Source: Anaerolineales bacterium (GTDB taxonomy: Bacteria > Chloroflexota > Anaerolineae > 4572-78 > J111). Taken from it: a DNA stretch of 44,975 bases. Position numbers and translations under genes: made by a program. Shown piece after piece: positions 35,942 through 44,533 of this stretch (its first letter is position 1; each line of letters opens with the position of its first letter). The notes below the pieces were generated by a model. It was not told where the DNA came from. It saw only the letters and a program-made list of their open reading frames with translations, and ran no database searches. The stretch covers positions 1 to 44,975 of the forward strand of contig JAAUSP010000003.1 in the NCBI GenBank assembly GCA_012032575.1, read 5' to 3'.

Positions 35942-38611
35942 TTAAGTTCGCAACCGGGAAATACGCCAGCAAATATGACAAACCCCAGCCATAATCGTTC
36001 CAAAAACCAGCCAGCCCCAAAAACCAGCCCATGTTCCGAGCTTTTCACGCTGCCCGGTCTCCGGCAAAAGGTTGACCGGGAAAACGGTAGAGGTTGGAAC
36101 CGGTATATTGACGGCAACCGGCGTCCCCGTTGGCGTTGATGGCGGCGGCGGTGGGGGAGTCGGGTTGTCGGGTGATTTAGGTGTGTTGGTCGGCGGCGGT
36201 GGCGACGTTGGTGTATTGGTAACGGTAGGCGAAGGTGTTGGCGCTTGAGCCGGCCTGATATTGAGTGCAGTAACATCACTACAGGTGGGTAGAATGGTGC
36301 CATTACTCAATTCTCCCCCAACGCCGATAGCCCGGAGATTCGTTTGAATCAGGTCCGGCGGTACGTTTTCAAGAACGATTAAATTAACTGTTAAATTAAT
36401 GGTGGCCCCCGGGACCAGGTCACCAAAGGTATTGGTCAAATCAACCCACTCTACCTGACCGGGGACCGTAGTTTCAGGAGGGGGCACAGCGCCCAGAAAA
36501 GCAAGATGAGTCGGGTCGAAGACATTTTGTAGCGGAAATGCACTGATTATTTCGCTGCCGGTGTTGGTAATGCTTACGCTAAAGGTGATAGTTTGGCCGC
36601 CGCTGGTAAAACCATCAGCAGGATCTAAAATGGTTTGGTGGATGTGGTAAAGCGGGGTACGGGCATCGGTGGCGGTAAAAATAACCACCAGGTCCGATCC
36701 CTGCGGCAGTTCTTCTGAACTAATGAGCGCCTGGTTGATAATAGGCACGCCGGTTTCGTTGACAGTCACGCGAAAAGTGAGCAATCCGGTCCCCATGGCA
36801 GCTAAGTCGCCCACGTTCAAGCCGCCTTCGTCCAGCAAAAACGGGGTTCCGCTGGAACTATCGGGCACGGGCGCGCCGTTCAATTGAGTTGAGTTGGGGA
36901 TATAAGTGACCGAGGCAGGCAGATTATCGGCGATAACCACATTGTGGATGGTGTTGACAGTCTGGCTGAAATATTGGAGTCTAAATTCAACGGCGTCGGC
37001 TACTGTTACCGAGCCGGTGCAGTCCACATCCTCGGCCATCCGAAATGTTTTTTGTAACAACATCGAGGGCAAAGGCACAATACCTGTGCCGGCGTCAAGC
37101 GAGGGCACGCCTGGATCGGCATCCTGGTCTTGCCCCCAAACCGTGGCAAAGGGCGTATCATCGCTGGTAAAAAGAAAAGCGCCGGTCATGTCGTTGTCTT
37201 CCGGATCGGTAATAAAGGTTTCTGATAAAGGCGAAACATCAAAGCCGGCATCTACATTGCCGTCATTATCATAATCTACAAAAATAGTAGTTTCTTCTAC
37301 CGCTGTAACATAAATCCTTGATTGATCATTATTCGGCGGCTCGCGCACGTTGCCCAGGCCCAGCCCTACCAGGGCCTGGGTAGCCAACCGGTTGAAGGGC
37401 AAAACAGCGTACCCCCAATCCTGCACGTCAGTTTCATCAAAAGTGGCCAGCACCGAAAAAGACCGCTCATCGGCAGAGGTGAAACGCATGCCGGTCGCGG
37501 GGCTTAATCCAGCAGGAGGATACTTGATGGTGCTGTCTGCTGGAACAATAATCGTTTCCGGCGGAGTAATAGCTGTTTCTACCCTGACTTCCAGATCATC
37601 ATCGTCGGGGTTGAACAGCCAAAAATCTCCATCGGAACTACGAGGCGACAGATAATCGAATGTTAATTGATCTACGGGGACAATGGTGTAGCCCCGGGCT
37701 TCGTATCGGCTGGTAGGATTGCCGGTGAAAATATGCACCTGAACCGGATTGGAAGCCTGGATGTTTGCTCCCGCCAGCACACTGCCCGACCCCACCGACC
37801 CCTCGGTGCCCAGACGGGTAAACTGTTCACCCTGATTCAGAGTCACGCTTATTTCAAAATCGCCGCTGTTATCCAGGTCAATTTGGACGCTTGTATTGTT
37901 GCTGACCGCCTGAATATTCAAACCGACGATATCAAAACCAGGGCGCTGATTGGGTCCCGTTCCGGCCAAATCTTCACCCACCGGAATACGATACCGGGTT
38001 CCCCAGCGGTTGGTGGGATAGAGTTCCCAGGCATCCATAAACAGCGGCCCCGGACCGGGATCGTCGGTCCAGAAGGTATAGGTTACGGCGATGGCCCCGC
38101 CCTCCGAGGTTAAAAGGTCGCCCCCATCATAAAAAAGCGTGCCGGGATCACGGGGCAGCTCGACCGAATTACGTAAGGTGATGACATCATCCTGGCCCGT
38201 ATCCGGCGAGGCCAGCAAGTCGGTAGAATAGCCGGGCGGCATACCATTAGCCGGGTTGTTATCACCCCAAATTTGGGTACTGGTCTGAGTTGGCTGAGAC
38301 AGGTTAGCCTCGTACCCATCTTCCCAATGATCGTAGTAAATAATGCTCCCCTGCCGGTCTATGGCAATGGAGATGAGGGTTATAATGTTATTATCAATCA
38401 ACGAGGGAGGACGTTCTGGGGGAGCATCTGATAACGCCGTTTCAAACTGGTCATCGAGAATATCGGCTGGGTAAGGAATATAAAAAGTAAAGGCGTCAAT
38501 TCGCCCCCCTCCCTGCTCATTGGTTTGAGCTTGAGCCTGGACCAAAATCCACAGGCTGCCGATCCCTCCCAAGATGGCCGCCCAAAGGACCAAGCGAATA
38601 TTCTTTTTCAT
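35942..38611 (-). CDS. LPETG-anchored surface protein with DUF11-like repeats, intact
   Basis: 889 residues from ATG 38611 (MKKNIRLVLWAAILGGIGSL), with GAGG six bases upstream; nine codons further upstream are not needed. Signal peptide about 1-29. N-terminal domain with RIDAFTFYIPYPADILDD, SIIYYDHWEDGYEANL, MDAWELYPTNRWGTRYRIPV and LNIQAVSNNTSVQIDL, a repeatedly shared module. The middle has DVQDWGYAVLPFNRLATQAL and an Asp/Asn stretch (FVDYDNDGNVDAGFD). Then come DUF11-like domains (NVVIADNLPASVTYIPNSTQ), a Pro/Thr stalk and the sorting signal LLPETGQREK, a membrane helix and RISRLRT. A candidate sortase substrate and probable adhesin or S-layer-associated protein. It lies in tandem with the damaged paralogue, pointing to gene duplication. 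Confidence 0.9.
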   Translation of the reverse strand: MKKNIRLVLWAAILGGIGSLWILVQAQAQTNEQGGGRIDAFTFYIPYPADILDDQFETALSDAPPERPPSLIDNNIITLISIAIDRQGSIIYYDHWEDGYEANLSQPTQTSTQIWGDNNPANGMPPGYSTDLLASPDTGQDDVITLRNSVELPRDPGTLFYDGGDLLTSEGGAIAVTYTFWTDDPGPGPLFMDAWELYPTNRWGTRYRIPVGEDLAGTGPNQRPGFDIVGLNIQAVSNNTSVQIDLDNSGDFEISVTLNQGEQFTRLGTEGSVGSGSVLAGANIQASNPVQVHIFTGNPTSRYEARGYTIVPVDQLTFDYLSPRSSDGDFWLFNPDDDDLEVRVETAITPPETIIVPADSTIKYPPAGLSPATGMRFTSADERSFSVLATFDETDVQDWGYAVLPFNRLATQALVGLGLGNVREPPNNDQSRIYVTAVEETTIFVDYDNDGNVDAGFDVSPLSETFITDPEDNDMTGAFLFTSDDTPFATVWGQDQDADPGVPSLDAGTGIVPLPSMLLQKTFRMAEDVDCTGSVTVADAVEFRLQYFSQTVNTIHNVVIADNLPASVTYIPNSTQLNGAPVPDSSSGTPFLLDEGGLNVGDLAAMGTGLLTFRVTVNETGVPIINQALISSEELPQGSDLVVIFTATDARTPLYHIHQTILDPADGFTSGGQTITFSVSITNTGSEIISAFPLQNVFDPTHLAFLGAVPPPETTVPGQVEWVDLTNTFGDLVPGATINLTVNLIVLENVPPDLIQTNLRAIGVGGELSNGTILPTCSDVTALNIRPAQAPTPSPTVTNTPTSPPPPTNTPKSPDNPTPPPPPPSTPTGTPVAVNIPVPTSTVFPVNLLPETGQREKLGTWAGFWGWLVFGTIMAGVCHICWRISRLRT

Positions 38612-38771
38612 AACGGGCCTCGTTGTTTTTAGCCGCACCCACGGCTAAGGCCTTGAGGACTACAACTATCTCCTCATGACTTTGGATTGACTTGGCTGGA
38701 AATCTATGGGTAAAGATTGCGTAAATACAGTTCTCCTCAGTATAAAGAAAGTTGGCTTTTGAGAGTATGGT

Positions 38772-38787
38772 ATATTGGTACCAATAT
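38772..38787. promoter_or_regulatory. 16-bp perfect palindrome between surface gene and uvrC
   Basis: ATATTGGTACCAATAT is a complete palindrome in the 210-bp divergent gap, 35 bases before uvrC. It may be an operator for either gene. A -10-like TAAAAT occurs just before the uvrC start. Confidence 0.45.
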
Positions 38788-38821
38788 GGCTCCCGGTTAA
38801 TTTTGTGGTAAAATTTAAGCT

Positions 38822-40690
38822 ATGATTTCCGAAAAAATTGAGCAAATCCTCAAAAACCTGCCCGGCAAGCCGGGAGTTTACCTGCACAAAAATGCGCAGG
38901 GCAAAGTTATTTATGTTGGCAAAGCTGTCAATCTGAAAAATCGGGTGCGGTCTTATTTTCATAAATCGGCCAGCTTCAGCAGCCCCAAAACCCGCCGGCT
39001 GGTTGAAGAAATTGCCGATATCGAATTTATCATCGCCGAGAGTGAACTGGAAGCGCTGCTGCTGGAAAACACGCTCATCAAAAAGCACCAGCCGCGTTAC
39101 AATGTGCGCTTAAAAGATGACAAGCGTTATCCCTACATTAAAGTTCATTGGCAAGACCCCTTTCCCCGGATAACCACCACCCGCCGCCTCGTCAACGATG
39201 GCGCACGTTATTTTGGGCCGTATACAGCGGCCTGGGCTGCCTACCAAACCCTGGACCTGGTCCGAAAAATCTTTCCCTATTTAACCTGTACCCGCGTCAT
39301 TGACGGCAAAGACGAACGCGCCTGCCTGTATTATCACATTGGCCGCTGCGCGGCACCCTGCATTGGCGCGGTTAACCAGGCTGAATATCGCCAGATTATT
39401 GACAACCTGTGCGACTTTTTGGGCGGCAACACCGAGCCGGTGGTGGCCGAATTGCGCCGCCAAATGGAAACAGCCTCAACAGGCTTAGATTTTGAACGGG
39501 CGGCTCAACTGCGAGACCAAATCCGGGCAATTGACCAAATTGTGGAAAAACAGAAGGTGGTGAATGCTGATACTGCTGATGAAGATGTGATCGCCTTTGC
39601 TCGGGCCAACGGCGATGCCTGCGTGCAGGTCTTCTTCATTCGGGGGGGAAAATTGGTGGGTCGTGATTACTTTGTTCTGGAGGGCACGGTTGATGAGGCC
39701 AACGCCGAGATTGTGACCTCGTTCCTGAAACAATTTTATGACCAGGCCTCCACCATTCCGCCGGAAATTTTGCTGCCGGAAGAAGTGGATGAACTCATGA
39801 TAATCCGGGATTGGTTAAAAAGCAAGCGCGGGGCCGATGTTACGCTCAAGGTGCCGCGCCAGGGCCAGCAAAAAGAACTGCTGGAAATGGTGGCCCAAAA
39901 CGCCGCCGAAACCCTGACCCACCTGCGCGCTCGCTGGGCCGCCGACGAAAGCAAACAAACCGAAGGTCTGGCCGAGCTGCAACAAGCGCTCGACCTGCCG
40001 GAGCCACCCCTGCGCATCGAATGTTACGACATCAGCACTTTGCAAGGGACCAACACGGTTGGTTCGATGGTGGTTTTTCAAAAAGGCGTCCCCCGCAAAA
40101 GCGATTACCGCCGCTTCAAAATCCAGTCGGTCAAAGGGCAGGATGATTTTGCCAGTATGCAGGAAATGCTGCGCCGCCGCTTCAAACGTATGGCCGATGA
40201 CGGCTACCGGGAGCAGAAAATAGAAGAGGGTGAGTTGAAGGAAGAGGAAAATTCGTGGGCGCTCATCCCCAATTTGGTAATTATTGACGGTGGCAAAGGA
40301 CAGCTCAACGCGGCCCTGGAAGTGCTCGACGAATACGACCTGCGCGATGCCGTCGCCATCATCGGCCTGGCCAAGCGCGAGGAAGAAATCTTTTTGCCCA
40401 ATATTTCGGAGCCGGTCATCCTGCCGCGCAATTCTCAGGCCCTTTTTATGATCCAGCGCGTCCGCGATGAAGCCCACCGTTTTGGCCTGACCTATCACCG
40501 CCAACTGCGCGGCAAAAGCGCCATCCATTCCAGCCTGGACGAGATCGAAGGTATTGGTCCCAAACGCCGCCGGGCTTTGCTCAAAAAATTCGGCTCCCTC
40601 GACGCCATCCGCGATGCCAGCATCGAAGAACTCCTGACCGTCCCCGGCATGACCCGTTCCGCCGCCGAAAGATTGAAAGCAGACCTATAA
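38822..40690 (+). CDS. uvrC: Excinuclease ABC subunit C
   Basis: The nuclease subunit of nucleotide excision repair, cutting on both sides of the lesion with UvrB. 622 residues, full length. The GIY-YIG domain (about 15-95) has KPGVYLHKNAQGKVIYVGKA and NLKNRVRSYF. The UVR motif with LDFERAAQLRDQIRAIDQIV is near 220. The RNase H-like endonuclease starts near 398 (IECYDISTLQGTNTVGSMVV) and continues LVIIDGGKGQLNAAL. Two helix-hairpin-helix motifs close the protein (EIEGIGPKRRRALLKKFGS, LLTVPGMTRSAAERL). An acidic insert (KIEEGELKEEEN) lies before the last part of the nuclease domain. Intact. Confidence 0.97.
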   Translation: MISEKIEQILKNLPGKPGVYLHKNAQGKVIYVGKAVNLKNRVRSYFHKSASFSSPKTRRLVEEIADIEFIIAESELEALLLENTLIKKHQPRYNVRLKDDKRYPYIKVHWQDPFPRITTTRRLVNDGARYFGPYTAAWAAYQTLDLVRKIFPYLTCTRVIDGKDERACLYYHIGRCAAPCIGAVNQAEYRQIIDNLCDFLGGNTEPVVAELRRQMETASTGLDFERAAQLRDQIRAIDQIVEKQKVVNADTADEDVIAFARANGDACVQVFFIRGGKLVGRDYFVLEGTVDEANAEIVTSFLKQFYDQASTIPPEILLPEEVDELMIIRDWLKSKRGADVTLKVPRQGQQKELLEMVAQNAAETLTHLRARWAADESKQTEGLAELQQALDLPEPPLRIECYDISTLQGTNTVGSMVVFQKGVPRKSDYRRFKIQSVKGQDDFASMQEMLRRRFKRMADDGYREQKIEEGELKEEENSWALIPNLVIIDGGKGQLNAALEVLDEYDLRDAVAIIGLAKREEEIFLPNISEPVILPRNSQALFMIQRVRDEAHRFGLTYHRQLRGKSAIHSSLDEIEGIGPKRRRALLKKFGSLDAIRDASIEELLTVPGMTRSAAERLKADL

Positions 40691-40757
40691 GGAGTAGGGA
40701 GTAAGGGGTATGAGAGAAAATAAAACACCTTACTTCCTACTTCCTACTCCCTACTCC
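40691..40757. repeat. Tandem-unit hairpin after uvrC
   Basis: GGAGTAGGGAGTA (40691-40703) is the exact inverse of TACTCCCTACTCC (40745-40757); the right arm adds tandem TTCCTAC units. It starts at the base after the uvrC stop and is followed by ATTTTATC, so it may end the transcript. Confidence 0.7.
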
Positions 40758-40810
40758 ATTTTATCATTGCCAAGCGTCCGCGAATGTGGTAAGATAGCAG
40801 CAGGGTAGCC

Positions 40811-40851
40811 GGTTGCAAAATCGCAATATAAGGAGCTTTTATTTTGCAACC
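40811..40851. repeat. Inverted repeat upstream of tpiA
   Basis: GGTTGCAAAAT (40811-40821) and ATTTTGCAACC (40841-40851) are perfect inverted copies, 55 bases before the tpiA start. It would form a leader hairpin or a binding site. Confidence 0.6.
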
Positions 40852-40905
40852 CTGCAACCTTGCTACTTTGTTACGCACTAATTTAAACAAGGAGATAATT
40901 TCAAG

Positions 40906-41671
40906 ATGAGAATACCGATTATTGCCGGAAACTGGAAAATGCACAAAACCCTGGCCGAGGCGGTGCAGTTGGCCCACGAAATCCGTGAGGCTGTCGTTGA
41001 CATCAACGGGGTGGATGTTGTGCTCTGCCCCCCGTTTACCGCACTGGGCGCTGTCGAGGGGTGATTGCATCCAGTAAAGTGGGCCTGGGGGCGCAAAACA
41101 TGTATTGGGAGGAGCAGGGCGCCTTTACCGGCGAAATCTCGCCGCTGATGCTGGATGGCCTCTGTGATTATGTCATTCTCGGTCACTCCGAGCGCCGCCA
41201 ATTTTTTGGCGAAACAGATGAAGGCGTCAATAAAAAATCAAAGCGGCTTTGAGCCACCATCTCATCCCGATAGTCTGTGTGGGCGAAAATTTGGCCCAAA
41301 ATGAAGCGGGCGAAACCGCCGCTTTTGTGGGTGGACAGGTCAAAGCCGCCTTTGGCGGCCTCTCCGCCGAAGATGCCGCCAAGATCATTGTGGCCTACGA
41401 ACCCATCTGGGCCATCGGCACCGGCAAAAATGCCGACCCGACCACAGCCAATAGCATCATCGGCCTGAGCATTCGCGGCGCGATTGCCGAGATGTATAAT
41501 GAAGATGTGGCCCAAAAGGTCCGTATCCAATACGGCGGCAGCGTCAAGCCCGACAACGTCGAAGCCTACATGTCCCAACCCGATATTGACGGCGCACTGG
41601 TCGGCGGAGCCAGCTTAAAAACAGAAAGTTTTATAGCCCTGGTCAAAGGGGCTTTGGTGAAAGCGCGGTAA
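40906..41671 (+). CDS. tpiA: Triosephosphate isomerase (two one-base frameshifts)
   Basis: Glycolytic enzyme interconverting dihydroxyacetone phosphate and glyceraldehyde 3-phosphate. ATG 40906 with AAGGAG upstream. Read in one frame it gives [20 protein letters not shown] ... [15 protein letters not shown]; one G added near 41060 continues as [36 protein letters not shown]; one A added in the run near 41232 continues as [43 protein letters not shown], ending ALVKAR. About 255 residues, normal length. Catalytic Lys (NWKMH), His (GHSERR) and Glu (AYEPIW) are present. As a core gene it is unlikely to be truly broken twice. Confidence 0.93.
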
Positions 41672-41672
41672 G

Positions 41673-41782
41673 CGTTGAACGTTGAACGTTGTGTCAGGTT
41701 AGCCTATTATTTCCGGTCCCTCTCTTCCCACGTGTTGTATCACTCAAAGTGTGGGAACGAGAGGCAACGTTTAACGTTTAAC
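41673..41782. repeat. Foldback built of CGTTGAA/CGTTTAA units
   Basis: CGTTGAACGTTGAACGTTG (41673-41691) pairs imperfectly with CAACGTTTAACGTTTAACC (41764-41782), and inside them CCTCTCTTCCCAC pairs with GTGGGAACGAGAGG. It lies between tpiA and the next gene. Confidence 0.65.
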
Positions 41783-41799
41783 CTTTGAACTTTTAACCC

Positions 41800-42564
41800 A
41801 TGTCTGGTTGGTCCATTCTTTTCTGGCTCATTATCGCTTTTCTGCTCATGTACCCCCTGAAGCGCTGGATTACTGCCCACGTTCAGGGGGTTGCTTTTTT
41901 GCTCACCGGCAACCCGAGGGTGGCGATGTGGCTCTTTTGGGTGTTGTTTTTGCCCGGCACGTTGCTGCACGAACTGAGTCACTGGTTGACGGCGTTTTTG
42001 CTGGGGGTCAAAACCGGCCGGTTTTCCCTCTGGCCGCAAATGAAAAAAGGCGGCGAGCTGCAAATGGGATCAGTGCAGGTGGAACTGAGCGACCCTTTTC
42101 GCCACAGCCTGATTGGCCTGGCCCCCCTGATTTTTGGCACGCTGGCCGTGCTGCTGATTGGACAGGGCTTGTTGAATTTGGGCCAACTCGGCGCAGCCTT
42201 TAACAGTGGTGATGTGGAACAGATCATCACTGCGGTAGCCCGGCTCCTGCTCATCCCCGATGTCTGGCTGTGGCTGTACCTCATCTTTGCCATTTCCAAC
42301 GCCATGCTGCCCAGCGCCTCTGACCGCGAGTCATGGCGGACGGTGCTTATCTATCTGGGCCTGACTCTGGGAGTGGCTCTGGGGCTGGGCCTCAACCCCA
42401 GTATGCCCCTGGAAATGCAAAATTTTGGCTCAAATCTGATGGCCTATCTTCTGTCCGCTTTTGTTATCACCCTGGTCATAGATATTTTCTTCATCCTGCT
42501 CATCGCCTGCACCGAAACCGTTTTTACCTGGATGCTGGGCCGGCAAGTGCAGTATAACCGTTAG
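41800..42564 (+). CDS. Polytopic membrane protein with HELSH motif
   Basis: 254 residues with about six membrane segments. Between the second and third segments it carries LPGTLLHELSHWLTAFLLGV, an HExxH zinc motif placed at a membrane edge as in site-2 (M50) proteases. The rest (DPFRHSLIGLAPLIFGTLAV, LIPDVWLWLYLIFAISNAML) fits a membrane metalloprotease or a relative that lost activity. I see no clear second metal motif (NxxPxxxxDG is absent), so activity is uncertain. ATG 41800 has no obvious ribosome site and follows the foldback repeat. Confidence 0.7.
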   Translation: MSGWSILFWLIIAFLLMYPLKRWITAHVQGVAFLLTGNPRVAMWLFWVLFLPGTLLHELSHWLTAFLLGVKTGRFSLWPQMKKGGELQMGSVQVELSDPFRHSLIGLAPLIFGTLAVLLIGQGLLNLGQLGAAFNSGDVEQIITAVARLLLIPDVWLWLYLIFAISNAMLPSASDRESWRTVLIYLGLTLGVALGLGLNPSMPLEMQNFGSNLMAYLLSAFVITLVIDIFFILLIACTETVFTWMLGRQVQYNR

Positions 42565-42589
42565 CCGGCAAGATACAACAAAAAGATGA

Positions 42590-42619
42590 TTGACAAATTT
42601 ATAAGTTTCAGGTTATAAT
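42590..42619 (+). promoter_or_regulatory. Strong sigma-70-like promoter
   Basis: TTGACA (42590-42595), 18 bases, TATAAT (42614-42619). Predicted start near 42626. It faces the leader ORF and the acetyltransferase. Confidence 0.75.
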
Positions 42620-42662
42620 GGCGGCACAGTTATCAACTGACTCAAACGGAGAGAAGCATCCA

Positions 42663-42749
42663 ATGTTCAAATCGGCAGCTACAATCACCCTGGCAAATCG
42701 AGGCGGGTTCGCCTCTGTGCCTTGCCGTAGTGCGTCTGCCGCCGTCTGA
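42663..42749 (+). CDS. 28-residue leader peptide or small-RNA ORF
   Basis: ATG at 42663 with GGAGAG about eight bases upstream, stop at 42747. It encodes MFKSAATITLANRGGFASVP followed by CRSASAAV, with no run of one amino acid that would mark a classical attenuator. GAGGCGGGTTCGCCTC inside the ORF folds into a hairpin. It is followed by two terminators, so translation of this ORF could control read-through to the acetyltransferase. It might also be non-coding RNA of about 180 nt. Confidence 0.5.
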   Translation: MFKSAATITLANRGGFASVPCRSASAAV

Positions 42750-42770
42750 GTTAGTCTTAAATTAACCATC

Positions 42771-42808
42771 GAGCCGCGAGCGCCCTACGCCTCGCGGCTT
42801 TTTGTTTT
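42771..42808 (+). terminator. Leader terminator 1
   Basis: AGCCGCGAG / CTCGCGGCT around CGCCCTACG, followed by TTTTTGTTTT. Confidence 0.85.
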
Positions 42809-42852
42809 CTTCACCCAGGTGCGATGCTTTTTCAAAAGCGTCACACCAGCCC

Positions 42853-42881
42853 AAGCCGCGATTTGTCTCGTGGCTTTTTTG
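42853..42881 (+). terminator. Leader terminator 2
   Basis: AAGCCGCGA / TCGTGGCTT with one G-T pair and loop TTTGTC, followed by six T. The left arm is nearly identical to terminator 1, so this is probably a duplicated element. Confidence 0.7.
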
Positions 42882-42918
42882 TTACTTCAAAACATATACC
42901 AACAGAGGGAGATTTGTA

Positions 42919-44271
42919 ATGACTTCATTAGATAGCACTTTAAGTTTACCCCGTTCTCTGGGTAATGGGCTGCTTCTGCGGCGGGCTACCCCCGCTGATA
43001 CGGAAGCTGTGGCCGGCTTGAACGGCCGCATCCTGGCAGACCCGGACGAGTCGCCTAAAATATTGGCCGATTGGACCAGAGACCTGATGTCGGGCCGCCA
43101 CCCCACCACCACCGCCGAGGATTTTATCGTTGTCGAAGATACGAACACCGGCCAGATTGTCAGTTCAATCGGCCTCATTCCTCAAGTCTGGCGCTATGAA
43201 AATATCCCCTTTGGGGTGGGCCGGCCCGAACTGGTAGTAACCGAGCCGGCCTATCGCCGCCGGGGTCTGGTGCGGACTATATTTGAAGTGATTCATGCCA
43301 TGAGCGCGGCGCGGGGACATCAGGTGCAAGGGATTACCGGCATTGCCTGGTTTTATCGCCAGTTTGGCTACGAATACGCCCTGCCTTTGGTGGGGGCGCG
43401 CCAGCTCAACCTGACAGATGTGCCTGAATTGAAAGAAGGTGAGGTTGAGCCTTTTCGGGTTCGCCCCGCCGACGCAGCCGATATTCCGACTCTGGTGGAA
43501 CTCTACGAGCGCCAGTGCGCCGGCAAACTGGTCACGACCGAAATTGACGAAATCCGCTGGCGTTACGATTTAAACGGGCACAGCCAGGACTCGATTCAGA
43601 GGGTTGACGTGACCTGTATTCTCGAACCCGGCGGTCAGGCCATCGGCTATTTTTCGACCTCGGCTCACCCCTGGAACGGCCGGTTAATTGTTTGGGAAGT
43701 GGTTGTGGCTGAAGGCCGTTCTCTCCACGCGGTGCTGCCCACCGTAACCCGCGCTCTGAAAACGCAAGGCCAGACTTATCAGCCCCCTGCCGGGATCGAA
43801 CCCAAGCCGATTACCACCCTGCGCTTCTCTTTGGGTCTGGAGCATCCGGTTTACGAAACCCTGGCCGCCAAACTGGGGCCATTCCAAAAACCGTATGCCT
43901 GGTACATCCGCGTGGCTGACCTGCCCGGTTTTATCCGCCACATCGCTCCGGTTCTGGAAAAACGGCTGGCCGGCTCGGTGATGAGCGGCTACAGCGGCGA
44001 ACTCAAAATCGGTTTCTTCCGGGGCGGTCTGCGTCTGGTCTTTGAGCAGGGACGTCTGACCACCGCCGGCGATTGGTCCCCACCCGACACTGACCACCAC
44101 TGGGATGGCGCGGAGTTTCCGCCGCTGGTGTTCTTGCAGCTTCTCTTCGGCTATCGTTCCCTCGACGAATTGTGTTACGCCTTCCCTGATTGCTATGCCG
44201 ACGAGGAGCCAACTTTGCTGCTCAATGCGTTGTTTCCCAGGCGGGTCTCTCTGGTTTTCCCGTTGGGTTAA
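42919..44271 (+). CDS. GNAT N-acetyltransferase with C-terminal SCP2-like domain (Eis-like)
   Basis: 450 residues. ATG 42919 (MTSLDSTLSLPRSLGNGLLL) with GAGGGAGA before it; a longer frame through the terminators is not translated. The N-terminal GNAT fold has RRATPADTEAVAGLN, the acetyl-CoA loop in LVVTEPAYRRRGLVRTIFEV and FYRQFGYEYALPL. A second GNAT-like half begins at FRVRPADAADIPTLVELYER. The C-terminus (SGELKIGFFRGGLRLVFEQG, FPPLVFLQLLFGYRSLDE) resembles the sterol-carrier-like domain of Eis acetyltransferases. Eis proteins acetylate aminoglycosides and other amines; the substrate here is unknown. It is possibly controlled by the attenuator-like leader. Confidence 0.85.
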   Translation: MTSLDSTLSLPRSLGNGLLLRRATPADTEAVAGLNGRILADPDESPKILADWTRDLMSGRHPTTTAEDFIVVEDTNTGQIVSSIGLIPQVWRYENIPFGVGRPELVVTEPAYRRRGLVRTIFEVIHAMSAARGHQVQGITGIAWFYRQFGYEYALPLVGARQLNLTDVPELKEGEVEPFRVRPADAADIPTLVELYERQCAGKLVTTEIDEIRWRYDLNGHSQDSIQRVDVTCILEPGGQAIGYFSTSAHPWNGRLIVWEVVVAEGRSLHAVLPTVTRALKTQGQTYQPPAGIEPKPITTLRFSLGLEHPVYETLAAKLGPFQKPYAWYIRVADLPGFIRHIAPVLEKRLAGSVMSGYSGELKIGFFRGGLRLVFEQGRLTTAGDWSPPDTDHHWDGAEFPPLVFLQLLFGYRSLDELCYAFPDCYADEEPTLLLNALFPRRVSLVFPLG

Positions 44272-44324
44272 GAATCATACCTACCCAGCCATGTTATTTG
44301 GGTATGATCAATTTGAGTTGAAAA

Positions 44325-44379
44325 TGTAGGACAAACTGTTAGTTTGTCCGGTTGGGACAAGCTAACAGCTTGTCCTACA
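44325..44379. repeat. TGTAGGACAA palindromic repeat
   Basis: TGTAGGACAA and TTGTCCTACA form the outer arms; inside, GACAAACTGTTAGTTTGTC and GACAAGCTAACAGCTTGTC are each hairpins. It is a non-coding repeat downstream of the acetyltransferase. Confidence 0.7.
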
Positions 44380-44398
44380 ACTCATTTTGGTCACACCC

Positions 44399-44497
44399 AT
44401 GTCATTTCGAGCGACGTTAGGAGCGAGAAATCCCCCAAATCTTCGTTTGCAAACAACGGCCTCGGGGATTTCTCGGCTTTCAGCCTCGAAATGACAT
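44399..44497. repeat. GTCATTTCGAG palindromic repeat
   Basis: ATGTCATTTCGAG (44399-44411) and CTCGAAATGACAT (44485-44497) are perfect inverted copies. GAGAAATCCCC and GGGGATTTCTC form an inner stem. Same family as 7483-7573. Confidence 0.75.
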
Positions 44498-44533
44498 GAA
44501 GGGCGTGTGATCACTAAGAATAAGGAGGCAACG

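Noticed and set aside
40906..41671. tpiA as a true pseudogene
   Set aside because: All catalytic residues and full length return after adding two homopolymer bases, and the gene is core metabolism.
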